Of a stretch of 64,000 nt of DNA, positions 10,554 to 21,087 are shown piece by piece; position 1 is the stretch's first letter; every line of letters begins with the position of its first letter. The stretch lies in contig JABAKD010000016.1 in the NCBI GenBank assembly GCA_012845835.1, positions 5,729,919-5,793,918 on the forward strand, read 5' to 3'. The notes beneath the pieces were generated by a model that was given only the letters and a program-made list of their open reading frames with translations, was not told the origin of the DNA and ran no database searches. This stretch comes from Undaria pinnatifida (lineage: Eukaryota > Sar > Phaeophyceae > Laminariales > Alariaceae). The position numbers and the translations under genes were made by a program.

Positions 10554-12905
10554 CATACAACTATATACCTAGACCTCGCCCCCGTCGGACGTCTCGCTCG
10601 GCATATCCTCCCCCCTCTCAGCCCTTCTCAGCCCGTAATTGCCGAAAAGAAAATTAGTTGCTGGGGAAAAGAACCGTCCCGAAGTTCCTTGCCTTCCTTG
10701 CTTTCCCTAGTCTCATTCTTACTTAGCTGTCATTCTCTCATCTTTACTGCTTGCTCTGATATTTTTATTTTGCTTTTTCAGCAACTTCTTTTTTGTACTT
10801 TTACATTTGAAGTTGGCCAATTGCTGGCTGTTGGGAGGGAATTGCCGTTGACGGCTGCAAACAATTTGAATTTGAAATTTGCCGGATCGGCAATAACAAT
10901 TTGAAGTTGAAATTTGCGAAGCGGACCAAGGCTAGTGCGGGAGGAGGCTCCGCCAACAGCAGTGGGGGTGGTGGAGGTTCAGGATCAGGCGTGTGGAAGC
11001 TGGTCGGGCCAGAACGGGACTCAGCTTCTTCTGGCAATCCTGACTGGCCGTGCCCGAGCAAGGGTTGTTTGGGTTGTGACGGCTTCCTCATCGCACGAAA
11101 TAGGAAAAACAGGAGTTCCCAGGACGCTGTCTGCGACACCTGCAGGAGTGACGAGCCTTCCACGTGCCAAGCTTTTCATGTAACCTTAACAAGAAGCACT
11201 GGGGAAGCGGCGACAACCCTCGTGTGGGTGACTGGTGTGACGCGGACACCTGTGATTCACCTTCGATCGGCGTCCCTAACGAAGGAGCTGAGAGCTTGAC
11301 GAAACGTGAGTTTCATTTCTTCGTGTTGTTGGAATTTGATGTTTGCTGTCAGCTACTATACTACTGATGATGTTGAGAGTTGTGTGCTGCAAGTTGTGCG
11401 CAGTAGACTACCAGTATGTGGTTTTGGGTGTTGGTGAACTCAAGCGAATCCTGTTTCCAATAATGATGGACATTGAAATTTACATTGTTTGACCTTGTGT
11501 GCCTGTCTGCAACGTCTGCTGTAGCATGTGTGTGCTACACCAGCGTGGTCGAACTACCACACGGTGTGGAAGCTGTGCTTGGGGACGCGTAGCCTGAACA
11601 AACTCAAGTTCGCCTTGGTGGTCACGGAGGGCAGTCCCGTCGTCGGGGTAAGCATGTTGTACTAGTTGTCTACGCAGTTGTGTGCTGTGATTTCTTTTTC
11701 ATGCATACAAACACACTTTTGCATGCACGAGTACGTGTACGGGGCAGTCATGTCATCGAGGTATAAGCGGGAATTGTACAAGTACTCAGGTCTACGAGTA
11801 GACCTATGCAGTGACGCTGTGTGATGCGATTTCTTTTTCATACGTACAGCCAAACACACTTCATGTATGTACGACTACGAGTACGGGGCAGTCCCGTCAT
11901 CGGAGTAAGCGGGGGTTGGACAAGTGGTCCATGCAGTGACGCTTTGTGCTGTGTTAAACAACGTTTTGGATGTAAGACTACGACTACGTGGTATCTATAC
12001 ATGTAAGACGCAATGAAAACGGGCAAGTCTCATCACGGGGGTCAGCCAGGGTTGTAAAAATGGTCCATGCAGTGATGAATAACACAGCAGCATGATACCT
12101 CAGCACCAGTCGCAGTACACACTGGAGGTTGATATATAGCAGTAAACAGAAGCTGAAGTTAACCTGGGTGATGCTGGAGAGCAGTCCCGTGATTGGGGTT
12201 AGCGAGTTGTTCATGTAGTGACGCGGTGTACTACTACTGTTACTCATTTTTCATACAACCACATGAACTCTTTGTATTAACGAGTACAAGTAGGGTGCGC
12301 AACCTCTTCAGGAATCGCTGTACACGTCGGTCGTAATAGTGTTGATAGCAGCAGTATTAGAGTAGTACCGAACAATATATACAGCAGGTACTGTCTCTTA
12401 CCCTTCGTTGTCGGTATTCCGCCGGTAGGCCTTATATAGCAGTATACCGGGGCTTACGCTTACCAGTTGCGACTGTGAATCCCGTTCGTTCCTGTCCCAG
12501 TGGTGGTTTCATAGGTGTTAGCAACGTTGTGGTACCAGGCAGGGCTTTGCCCTTAAACGACCGCCTTCATTACAACAGCAGTGTTAAATTGTACGACTTC
12601 CTTTCAAACTTTAGAAATCGACGACAGCTACGTGGCCTTACTATTTTGAACATTCACTGAACGCAAGGTATTCCCATCCGTTGTTGTCGTTTGCAGAAGC
12701 CCTGCGAAGCAGCCGCCGAGGGCCGCCAAGTCGGCGAGGACATAAACACGAAGTTCACCGGCGACATCAAGGTCGGTGACCTCCTGAAGAAGGCAGGCGA
12801 CCACTTGCTCGATATACATCCCGCATTCCATTCCCACGGTGCCACGAGGGCGTTCGACATCGAGGTACGTTCTACTCTTATCTTGCGTCCTATGTGTCAC
12901 GAGTC
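10554..12905. repeat. Right arm of giant palindrome
   Basis: This is the reverse complement of 10015-10258 followed by 1-1889. Matching is seen to about 12905, where the left arm leaves the window, so the true outer limit is unknown. Five diverged tandem subrepeats of about 140 bp lie at about 11620-12260. Each carries a core like GGCAGTCCCGTCATCGG followed by AAGCGGG. A stretch at about 11325-11690 has no partner in the left arm. Confidence 0.9.
10901..11299 (+). CDS. Cys-rich protein piece with zinc-ribbon-like spacing
   Basis: This 132-residue frame begins MKLKFAKRTKASAGGG and has a Gly/Ser-rich linker at about residues 14-30. A cysteine cluster follows (CPSKGCLGC, then CDTC about 25 residues on). 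An alternative downstream reading continues with KHWGSGDNPRV and a further C-x-x-C pair, so a splice or frame change is possible near 11170. The protein is not recognised. The pair of cysteine clusters suggests zinc binding. A mirrored copy lies at 1371-1772, and both copies point away from the palindrome centre. Confidence 0.45.
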   Translation: MKLKFAKRTKASAGGGSANSSGGGGGSGSGVWKLVGPERDSASSGNPDWPCPSKGCLGCDGFLIARNRKNRSSQDAVCDTCRSDEPSTCQAFHVTLTRSTGEAATTLVWVTGVTRTPVIHLRSASLTKELRA

Positions 12906-13243
12906 GAAACATCCATGTCTCTTGCTCAAGACTAGGGGATGGCGTGCGGATATAGTCTATGAAGTGCGGCTCTTTTTCCGAGTACCAAGAGCAAGTACAA
13001 CAATACCACAACAATTACTAACAACGAAAGGAGCTCCAATAATTCGGATGGTTAAGACGTCTGCTGGAGAGAAGTACGAATACTTTTTTACACATACTTA
13101 TCGACGTCCTCCCGCCATGCTTCAACGTTTGTGGACAGATCCACAAGATCATCGACAAAAAACAAGAGTGCAAGGTGCTGGGTACCTCCGCTGAGGAGGA
13201 AGAGTCCAAGCAAGCCTGCATGCTCCTTCGGAAGCAATGTTGA
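12697..13243 (+). CDS. Two-exon C-terminus of an unrecognised gene in palindrome arm
   Basis: Exon 12697-12864 (56 codons) follows a pyrimidine tract and CAG acceptor and ends at a GTACGT donor. Exon 13139-13243 (34 codons and TGA) follows TTTGTGGACAG. Both phases are zero, so they join cleanly. The product is small, charged and cysteine-poor, with the piece GEDINTKFTGDIKVGDLL in exon one and an acidic AEEEES run in exon two. Upstream exons are not defined. The family is not recognised. The first exon is mirrored at 36-203 in the left arm. Confidence 0.5.
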
Positions 13244-13560
13244 CAGCACGTTCTTTATAGAACGTTGAGTTGTGGTTTATTATACCAGCATCGTATTTTA
13301 AGAACTATGCCTAAATTTAAATGCGTGCTCTTCGTCTTTCAGGAATAAATGTACTTCACATGTTTGCGGTGTGTGCGTTCAAGTTTCTGCTTCCAGCATG
13401 TTTTTTTTGGCACTGCGCTCCTTTACATCTTCAGTTGTAGTTTTCCTGTCTCTATCCTCGACAAGCGCGTGCCTGGTGTTTATGCATTGCGATAATTTAT
13501 TATTGATGATCGACTTAGAGAGAGCTATTAATGAGTTTACAGGTGCTACCTGAGAGGTGG
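13244..13560. other. Downstream of palindrome gene, no feature seen
   Basis: This may hold the 3' untranslated region of the upstream two-exon gene, including an AATAAA-like site near 13344. Nothing else is recognisable. Confidence 0.4.
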
Positions 13561-13802
13561 AAGGATATGCCAAGCAAGTCCTCCGACGTGTCCATCATGG
13601 ACTGGGCGAATGGATAATAATAACAAACTCATAATCATAATCGTCTCTATCCTGTACCGTTGAACTATATATTGACCTCTTGGCATTTTCAAGTCGCCAG
13701 TTGCGCCATTTGTGCTTCTTTTCCGCCTTCCTACTGAATGTCCATTCCTCCTTCCGCAAGCGTAGCGGGCGGCGCCCAGCCGCCCGCGAGCGAAGCCCTT
13801 GT
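13560..13802 (+). mobile_element. Hairpin-ended element, short copy (family HP)
   Basis: The right end has a GC-rich hairpin (13765-13787, GCGGGCGGC stem) and terminates in AGCCCTTGT at 13802. The same terminus, AGCCCTTGT after a hairpin, ends the larger copies at 30614 and 35095. All three share CTCTTGGCATT 115-146 bp before the end (here 13677-13687). Sequence diverges right after the T, which defines the 3' boundary. A 3' hairpin near the end recalls Helitron or Helentron elements. No transposase is present. The left limit is uncertain. Confidence 0.6.
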
Positions 13803-13960
13803 ATACTATTAATAGTGTGCTCCCGAACATGCCGGTGCCGGCCGGTATAGCGGAGGAAAATAAATTACTGGGCCATCACCCATCCACCACCACCGACCAA
13901 CCCACTACAAAACAGTTGTACAGGAGTGCAGCAGAACGTACGGTAGTAAACGGGTACTAC
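13803..13960. other. Flank of 5-kb LTR element, no gene seen
   Basis: Its right part (GCAGAACGTACGGTAGTAAA) resembles the sequence just right of the LTR element at about 19050, a partial repeat in both flanks. No other feature is visible. Confidence 0.4.
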
Positions 13961-14254
13961 TGCTGTGTGTGGCGTCGTGGCGTCTGGGGACGATCCTCTA
14001 GCATATCCACGGGTTTAGTACTGATACGTAGGCATGCATGTTCGGGCGTGAACCGCATCATGTTACCCCTTTAGTTTTGGTAACCTCGCCGGCTACGAGG
14101 CGCAATAATTCCCTCTGTTTTCTGGCGTTGTCCATCGATTCGGGTCCTCCTACCGAGCCGGGTGTTGCAGCGAGATGCTGGCCTCGGGCTCCTGCTGAGT
14201 TCAGGAGTGTAGGTGTTGTGATGTGGGTGGCTCACTTCTAGCGAAGGCACCGCA
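13961..14254 (+). repeat. 5' LTR of the 5.1-kb element
   Basis: Direct partner of 18751-19025. Shared blocks include GGCGTCTGGGGACGATCCTC at the start and GTGATGTGGGTGGCTCACTT near the end. It is a little longer than its partner through a short duplication near its start. Confidence 0.78.
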
Positions 14255-14356
14255 ATACGATCGTATTTTTAAAGGTCCGCGACGAATTGCGACCTTTTCT
14301 TTTGCACAGCCCGTGACGAAATCCAAGCTTTTTGATTTAGTACTCTACTCCTTATA

Positions 14357-15186
14357 GGCCGTTTCTTATAGCATTGGATTCTCATCTTCGATTCCGCCAG
14401 AATCCGATTCGGCAAAATTCGGGCGGAGAAGAAAGCCCGACCTTTCTTATAGCGAACGGATTTTGTCAGACGGATTTCAGCAGGACTGTCAATTTTTTTT
14501 GAAAACAGCGCGCGCAAAACCCAACACCACACAGCAGCAGCAGCAGCAGCAGCACACAGCAGACCGATACAGACATACAGACGCAGCGCAGAGGCAGCAG
14601 ACCACACGCAGCAGACCACACAGACGTTGCAAACATGCCGGACCAAGAGGCACCAGCCCTTGACATCTCATCGTCCTCTGTGTCGGGCTCTAGCTCGTCT
14701 TCGTAGTCTTGTAAGATGAGGTCCCAGGTGGCGACACTACGCTGCTGCTGCAGATGGAAGGCAGCTAGCGTGGTGGCAAAGACAGCAGAAACGTCGACAC
14801 CAGCTTTTTCTCTCGCTGTCGCGGCCATTTGATGGTGCACCACGCGTCCCGAGGGCAAGCCAAGTTCGTAGGCTAGCCCACGGGCGACGCCCAGCAGCCC
14901 TAACAGCGCCGGCACTGCAGCACGCATGTGGGGTAGCCCGATGTGTGTGTGTGTGCGCGCGCGCGCGGCGCAACCAGAGAGTTTCAAATAATCCGAGACA
15001 GAAATCCGGGTTGGGCAGCGTCTCGGATTTTGGTCAGGAATCCGAGTGGCCGCAACTCGAAAAGCTGAAATCGGATTTTTCCGAATTGGATTGTGCCAAA
15101 ATCCGTGTCTATAAGAAGGCGGAAATGGGCCCGAATCGGATTCTGGCGGAATCGAAGATGAGAATCCAATGCTATAAGAAACGGCC
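14357..15186. mobile_element. 830-bp TIR element nested in LTR element
   Basis: Perfect inverted repeats of about 56 bp begin GGCCGTTTCTTATAGCATTG at both ends. TTATA is repeated immediately outside at 14352-14356 and 15187-15191. The interior has a CAG run at 14533-14556, a CA/TG run near 14950 and AATCCGA-type subterminal repeats. A minus-strand frame of 256 residues crosses it, but it has no known domain and ends in a CAG-encoded Leu/Cys run, so I do not call it a gene. The superfamily is unclear; the perfect TIRs suggest recent movement. Confidence 0.85.
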
Positions 15187-15993
15187 TTATATACGAACGA
15201 GAAAACACAGCGAGAAAACCAAGCTAGTATTTGCAAGCGAGAAACTGGTGAGAAGGAAAGCTAGTATTTGCTGTGGACAAGAGGACAGCACAAGAGAACG
15301 AGGAGTGGGCATGAGCTTGGAGGCCACACAAGGAGCAAAGACTAGGCGCGAGCGTGGAGCGCCGACAGCAAGATAGGTGGGCATAACTCGCAAAGGGTGA
15401 GCGAGGTATCCCGAGGTGAACATTAAAACAGCAAGTCAGTGAGGATAGTCTATTTTAATTGCTCCGCATTTTCCGTAATTGTGCCGCATTCAGTACATCG
15501 ACGAAATCGTCGCAACCAAAATGCGCTCGTCGAACCAACGTGCCGGCGCGCGCACCCGTAGCATATTCCCAGGGTCGAACCGAGGGCGTAGCCACAGCCT
15601 CGGTGGCGACTGCTTCTACAAGCAATGTTCGTTTTGATCCTACTGTTAGAGTCTAGTCAACATCCACAGGCATCACGGTGCGCAGGAACGGTGATACGAC
15701 CAACAACAATGATGACGCGTACATACACGCACGAGACACCAAGCACAAATATCGACCGTACTCCTAGAGGAGAGCACCCTGCTGCTAGAGGAGAACCACA
15801 TGCTCCTGAGACATTAGAGGTCAGTGCAGATCTTGTTGCGGTTCTGCGAGGGCTGCAACGCAGCAATATCCAAGCCCTCCCTCCACGCCTGACCAGTCCG
15901 AACCCAGAATCGTGAGGCGAATTCCCGCAAAAAATCCAAGAGTACAGCACAAAATCAGGCGACGAAGGCGCCATAGTACGACCCTGCATAACA

Positions 15994-17608
15994 TTGTCGT
16001 TATTGGCAGACGTTTGTCTCATGTCAGTTTTCCCCGATCATCGCGTGCGGTCGATTACTGACCATGAACTGTTGGTTTGTTTACAGAACATGGCACAGCC
16101 ATCAGGTAACCTCAGTGCAGCGGCCATCACTGCACGGCTGCAACAAGCTGCCCGTGCTGTACCTCCACCAGCAGACGCCACCGAAGTCCACCAGCATGTC
16201 TTCAATATTTGGAAGGCTATGTGCGAAATATTGGACACAACGAGGAATTGGAGCCACTTCAAGGTGGACGACGACATGTTTGGCGCGTGTAAACCATCCG
16301 CAGCCAAAACGTATAGCCGCATCATGCTCGAATCTCTGCAGCAGTACGAGTTTTGCGAAAGTTGTCGAGCATTGTTTGTAGTTGATACGTCAACACTGAA
16401 GGACGCGGGCGCTTTTATGAAGCTCATTCGGGACAGAGGGCTCCACTGGCCGGACCTCCGGCGGGTGTTTGACGCGGACCGTCGTTCTCGGAGTGGTCGT
16501 AGAGGAACAGCTTGCGTCGCCGGCGAAGCGCGGAACCATCGTGGAGGTGAGGCTGCCCGTCCTGCACGCGTTGCGACAAACCAGCACTACTGTCAAAGTG
16601 ATCGAGGAATTGCAGGAAAATTCGAGCGACGGGACCAACATACTCAGGTGTGTAGGCCTAATAGATATACTGGCCGTGATTCTGGGGTGCGTACTGTCGG
16701 GGTCCGCGAGATGCCCGGCCGAAGTGCAGTATCTCCCGCGATTGGGGTTCGAGCCCGGTCCAGGGATGTATCTTTTTTCGGGCGGAGTGTGTTACTACGG
16801 AGAAAACAATGGCTGTTGCCTTGCCTGCGTTGCTGGCATCATCTACGGAAAACGTTACGACTACAGCGGTACCGACTACTGTCAAGAGGGCGAGGGCCGT
16901 GTTAAGAGATAATTATGATAACGAATGTTTTACCAAAGTGGAGGATGATTCCGCTGAATCACCGGAGATGGAGCATGACGTGTTCGGAAAGGAGGAAAAA
17001 ATCAAAGACGCTGCGCTTACCGACTGCTTTAGCACTTCAGTCGATCACAATGAAACAACCGAGCTTGCGGTGGCAGGCGCGGCAGTTGACGAACACGGCA
17101 AGAGTTCCAATACCATGGCAGGGGTGGAGAACGCCTGTCATGGGCGCGGCGTGGTTTCGGGTTCGAGAAAAATGAGGACAACAGCAAAAACGCTGCGCTT
17201 ATCGCCTGCTGTAGCACTTCAATAGATCAAAACGAAAGAATCGTACTTGCAGTGGCAAACGCGGTAGTTGACGAACGCAGCAAGAGTCCAAATGCCATAA
17301 TAGGGGCGGAGAACGCCTATCAGGGGCGCGGCCTGGTTTTCGGGTTGCTGCTTTGGTGCGTTATTGCCGCAGCTGCATTTGTACTGGTTGGTCCTACTGC
17401 TGTGCTTACTACTGTGCTGCCGAAACAAAGCGGAAGCGCGGATTTTTTTTTCCCTCGGATTGGCGAGGCCAAACCGAGGACGACGATTACACTGACATCT
17501 CCGCCAAAGGAATTTTTCATATCCGGCGACATTTGGGTTGAGAAGAGCCTAAACATGGGGGCATGCTCATGCAAGGAGCGACGAGCAACAGTATCGGACT
17601 CCAGCTAG
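15994..17608 (+). pseudogene. Unrecognised open frames inside LTR element
   Basis: Plus-strand frames cover this segment. The first, 303 residues from 15994, has a protein-like stretch at residues 33-165 with conserved-looking pieces such as NIWKAMCEILDTTRNWSHF and a Cys pair CESC. A later segment repeats a roughly 50-residue unit twice, and the second unit leads into a hydrophobic stretch with a probable membrane span (LLLWCVIAAAAFVLVG). No gag, protease, integrase or reverse transcriptase is recognisable. It may be cargo taken up by the element or a rapidly evolving element protein. The region looks broken. Confidence 0.35.
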
Positions 17609-18750
17609 TATTATAAGGGCTGGTGGTTGGAGAATCTTTAATATCAGGAGCACTGCGAATGAACGTAGGAACATGGCGGGAGCTGTCGATCTTGACTGGC
17701 TTGCTAAAACTGATACGGGAGTGCGTATGTGGGACTTGAATGGGGTGAGCAAGATAATAAGCACGGATACAGCTGGAGGACGTTGATTTCCAGTTACAGG
17801 TACCTGGTATTGGGTAAGCTGGGTGTCGTAAAAAAGAACAGGTGGTCTACAGCTTACTGGATCGTTGCCAAGATATCAATCTACTGCTGTAAATTGGTAA
17901 CTCTATTTCATAGTGTCCGTATTTATGTGTTGACGTACTGACACTGGCCTGAAATCGTTCGAGGTCGGTGTGCTTATTTTTGCACGGTCACAACATATTA
18001 ATACAATATTTCAAGAGATTTCTGAGAAGCGTTCTGAATATTGCATCTGAGTGCCGGCTGATGATATTGAACTACAGTGCCACATGCGCGCATACTATAA
18101 TTACTAATTTCTGGTCGTGACGTGGAACGCACATGTCGTACAGAAAAAAAACAACGGTTGGGTATATTTGTTGCTTGAGATGCCGTCAAGGTTGCTGTCA
18201 AGCTTGCACAGGTTATCTCTTTCGTCGTGTGTGTTTCTTTGTGTGTTTTTAGTGAAGGTTTATGCATCTGTCTGACAATCCGCTCAATAAGTCACATGTA
18301 TACGACGCACACCTGTGGTAGTTGGTTGCCGTCTTATTGTGCTCTTATATGTTCAGGCTTATCAAGGCGGCCCTGGTCAGCTGGATGGCTGGGAGAACGA
18401 CCCTTGAAATATTCGAAACAATAAGTGTACCTTCTTTGGGAGCATTAAATATTCAGACATCTTACGGTTGCATATCGCTTGCTTTTGTCTGAGGCTTTGG
18501 TCTGGACGCTGTATCTGTTTTGTAATATCGAATATTTTTCTGTTGTGGCGGTAATGCATGAATTGTGAGAATCCATGAGCGAGTAGCTTTCGATGCGCGC
18601 TTTTCAGGTTAACTTGTTGTGCTTCATTTGGGTGAAATATAAGGGAGGACTTCTGGTGTTAATTTGCCGTTGATATTTCGTCTGTCCCTTCCTTTTTCTT
18701 TTGTCAAATTTCCCCAAGTCCCTTTGGGCCTGTGGGTTACTTTGGGGGGG
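17609..18750. other. 3' interior of LTR element, nothing recognised
   Basis: No convincing coding sequence is visible. It ends with the polypurine tract at 18741-18750 that marks the right LTR. Confidence 0.5.
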
Positions 18751-19025
18751 TGCTGTGGCGTCTGGGGACGATCCTCTAGCATATCCACGGGATTAGTACG
18801 GATACGTAGACATGCATGTTCTGGCGTGAACCGCAACATTTAAGCGCTATTGAGAACCTCGCCGGCTACGAGGAACAATAATTCACTCTGTTTTCTGGCG
18901 TTGTCCATCGATTCGTCCTCCTACCGAGCCGGGTGTTGCAGCAAGATGCTGGCCTCGGGCTCCTGCTGAGTTCAGGAGTGTAGGTGTTGTGATGTGGGTG
19001 GCTCACTTCTAGCAAAGGCACCATA
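18751..19025 (+). repeat. 3' LTR of the 5.1-kb element
   Basis: Begins TGCTGTGGCGTCTGGGG right after the polypurine tract and ends GGCACCATA. It is followed by TACTAC, the repeat of the left flank. Confidence 0.78.
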
Positions 19026-19071
19026 TACTACACAGTAGCACAGCAGTGCAGCACGTACGGTAGTAAGCCGG

Positions 19072-19610
19072 TACCAAAAGTAGGAAACGGGTGGAGGGTT
19101 GGTTTTTTTACGAGCCCCCGACATCTCGGGGAGTAAGGGAGTCGCCACCCCACCTAACACCCACCACCCACTGCCAAAAATAGGAAACGGAGAGAGTTTT
19201 TGTTTTTTGAAGACCCGAGCCACCACCACCTAGCACCCACCACCCACCACCTACCCACCGACCTACCCAGCACAGCAGTACAACAGCAGTGCAGCTGCAC
19301 GTGTCGACCAATCCACAACGGCAGCACACAGCAGTGCAGCACGGTACGCACCTACGCAAAGAACTGGGTGGTGATTTCCACATTCATCTCGGGGAGCGAG
19401 CGAGCCACCACCACCTAGCATCCACCACCCACCACCCACCCACCGACCTACCCACCATAGTAGTACAACAGCAGTGCAGCAGTACGTGCCGACCAATCCA
19501 CAACGGCAGCACACAGCAGTTCAGCACAGCAGTGCAGCACAGCAGTGCAGCACAGCACACACCTGCGCGAGGAACTGGGTGGGGATTTCCACTTTCTAAC
19601 GATTCTCCGT
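19072..19610. repeat. Tandem array of about 185-bp units
   Basis: Two full units start at about 19214 and 19398 with GAGCCACCACCACCTAGCA, and a partial one precedes them from about 19072. Each unit has a CACCCACC-rich part, a CAGCAGTGCAGCA part, and a conserved AACTGGGTGG end. The last unit is lengthened by three copies of CAGCACAGCAGTG. Open frames here are by-products of the low complexity. Confidence 0.85.
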
Positions 19611-19632
19611 CTTCCCGGGGAGAGGGCGAGCT

Positions 19633-20304
19633 TATTAAAGAATGCCACCAGGTGGTACTCCGCAGTAGGCTGCACAAGCTGGTGCAAGTGACAGTTAGAC
19701 CGACCGAGCCGACACGCTGTGTTGAGGATGTGAAGAGTTGATGACGCTTGAAAAAGGGGTCGCTTGTGGGCACAAAAACCTTAGGGCGATGAACTGTGAT
19801 AAATTCAGATGCTGGATGACAAGTGTGAGCAGGAGAGGGTGATTCACCTTGTTTCCTCGACTTCTGCCGGGTGTTTTAGTTCCAGAACCCTACGTGTACG
19901 AGGTCTAGATTACTGGTTGTGCTCGAGAAGCCTAAAGACGGTTTCGGGACTGTCAAGAACTTTCCTTGTTAGTTCTCGAATACTCCTAAAATACGATCTA
20001 CGTAGAACCCTCACCCTAAAACATTACACCACAATTACAGGAACAACGATTCCTGTAGTGAGCAACATCAATATCACGACTGCTGTTTTCTGTGCGGCGT
20101 CACCTGGTACTTGGAATCCGGTAAGCTTTTCCTATGCTACGATACGCATTGACCACGAGAATATGATGGCAATGTCACACTGATGAACAACTCTGTAGGC
20201 TACCAGCTACTGCTGTGGCGCTGCAGCAAGTGCTAACAGGGAGCTGCACATTCGCTACTGAACATTGATAATGGCCATAGGCTGACGATACATATTTATT
20301 AACA
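19633..20304 (-). repeat. 3' LTR of the swollen Copia fossil
   Basis: Direct partner of 35537-36204 with many differences by eye. Its first 90 bp on the minus strand are also related to the LTRs at 47642 and 56816, so these belong to one broad family. Confidence 0.83.
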
Positions 20305-21087
20305 CTCCCCCTCAATTGATGTCGCGTCTTCAAGTACAGCCGCAGTGCCGCAAACAAGTGCTCTCGTTACCAAGAATTTCCACCGTGCGGTTTACTTCTT
20401 AACTTATAGCGTCTGCAGTGGGATGTCGTTTCAACCGGTGTCCTCTTTCACTGGTGAGCTTTGTGGTCGCCAGGGGACATCCGGGATGAATCCCCGGGGT
20501 TTCCATTATTTGATTTTCATCTTGATGGTAACATGATACTGCTGCTTGCTCTTATATCATCGCGCAAAGCAGCAGTCGATATTCGGTCTGGGTCTCACGT
20601 CGTAGGTCGGTCCGGGGACAAGGGCCACCCCGCGGCTGCGGGTCGATGTGTGTGTCTCTCTATATATATATGTCCGTAGGTCCATCGGTCTGGGTCACAG
20701 GCGGTGGATCTGTTACCCTGGATCGGAGCGGGGGAACAGGTAATACTTATTTCTCTAGGTGTCAACTCTCCTGTCTTGGGTGATCATCCCACAAGTTGGG
20801 ATCGAAAACCCGAAGGTTCCAATAGCTTGTCAACGCAATAGAATACATATGTATACTACAAGGTTACTCTGAATAACAAAACACCGGTCGAAACGCATCA
20901 AGGGCCCAGTAATCACTCGTTGTGATAACTGCTTTTCAGGCGGCAAACGGAACTGTTTAAAGTCTACCGTGTGCAGCTCTGACTCTAAAAGAAAATAAAA
21001 AGGAATCCGAAAACTTCCCCACACACCAACTTCCATGTTCGCATGAAAGCATCAAGAACACAAAACAAAACTCCAGATTTCTGTACT
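20305..21087 (-). other. 3' untranslated interior of Copia fossil
   Basis: The minus-strand sequence at 20800-21010 matches the plus strand at about 50985-51180 near the 3' end of the other TGTTAA-family element. Both lie just upstream of a polypurine tract, so this is a conserved 3' interior zone. No coding is seen. A (TA) run lies at 20661-20669. Confidence 0.6.

Larger units (their letters stand above)
13961..19025 (+). mobile_element. 5.1-kb LTR element fossil
   Basis: Diverged direct repeats at 13961-14254 and 18751-19025 both begin TGCTGTG. A G-rich polypurine tract (TTTGGGGGGG) at 18741-18750 directly precedes the right LTR. A TACTAC direct repeat flanks the element at 13955-13960 and 19026-19031. 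Orientation is plus. The interior has no gag-pol family I recognise. It carries open frames at about 16.0-17.6 kb of unknown nature and a nested 830-bp TIR element. LTR differences are many by eye, so it is old. It looks broken. Confidence 0.72.

Noticed and set aside
14466-15236. 256-residue minus-strand frame
   Set aside because: It spans a TIR element with CAG and CA runs and includes the inverted repeat itself; no domain.
13961-19025. Direct repeats as a segmental duplication rather than LTRs
   Set aside because: The polypurine tract directly before the right copy, TG starts and TACTAC flanks favour an LTR element.
19072-19773. Overlapping Val/Trp/Gly- and Cys-rich frames
   Set aside because: They are translations of the CACCACC tandem array in several phases.
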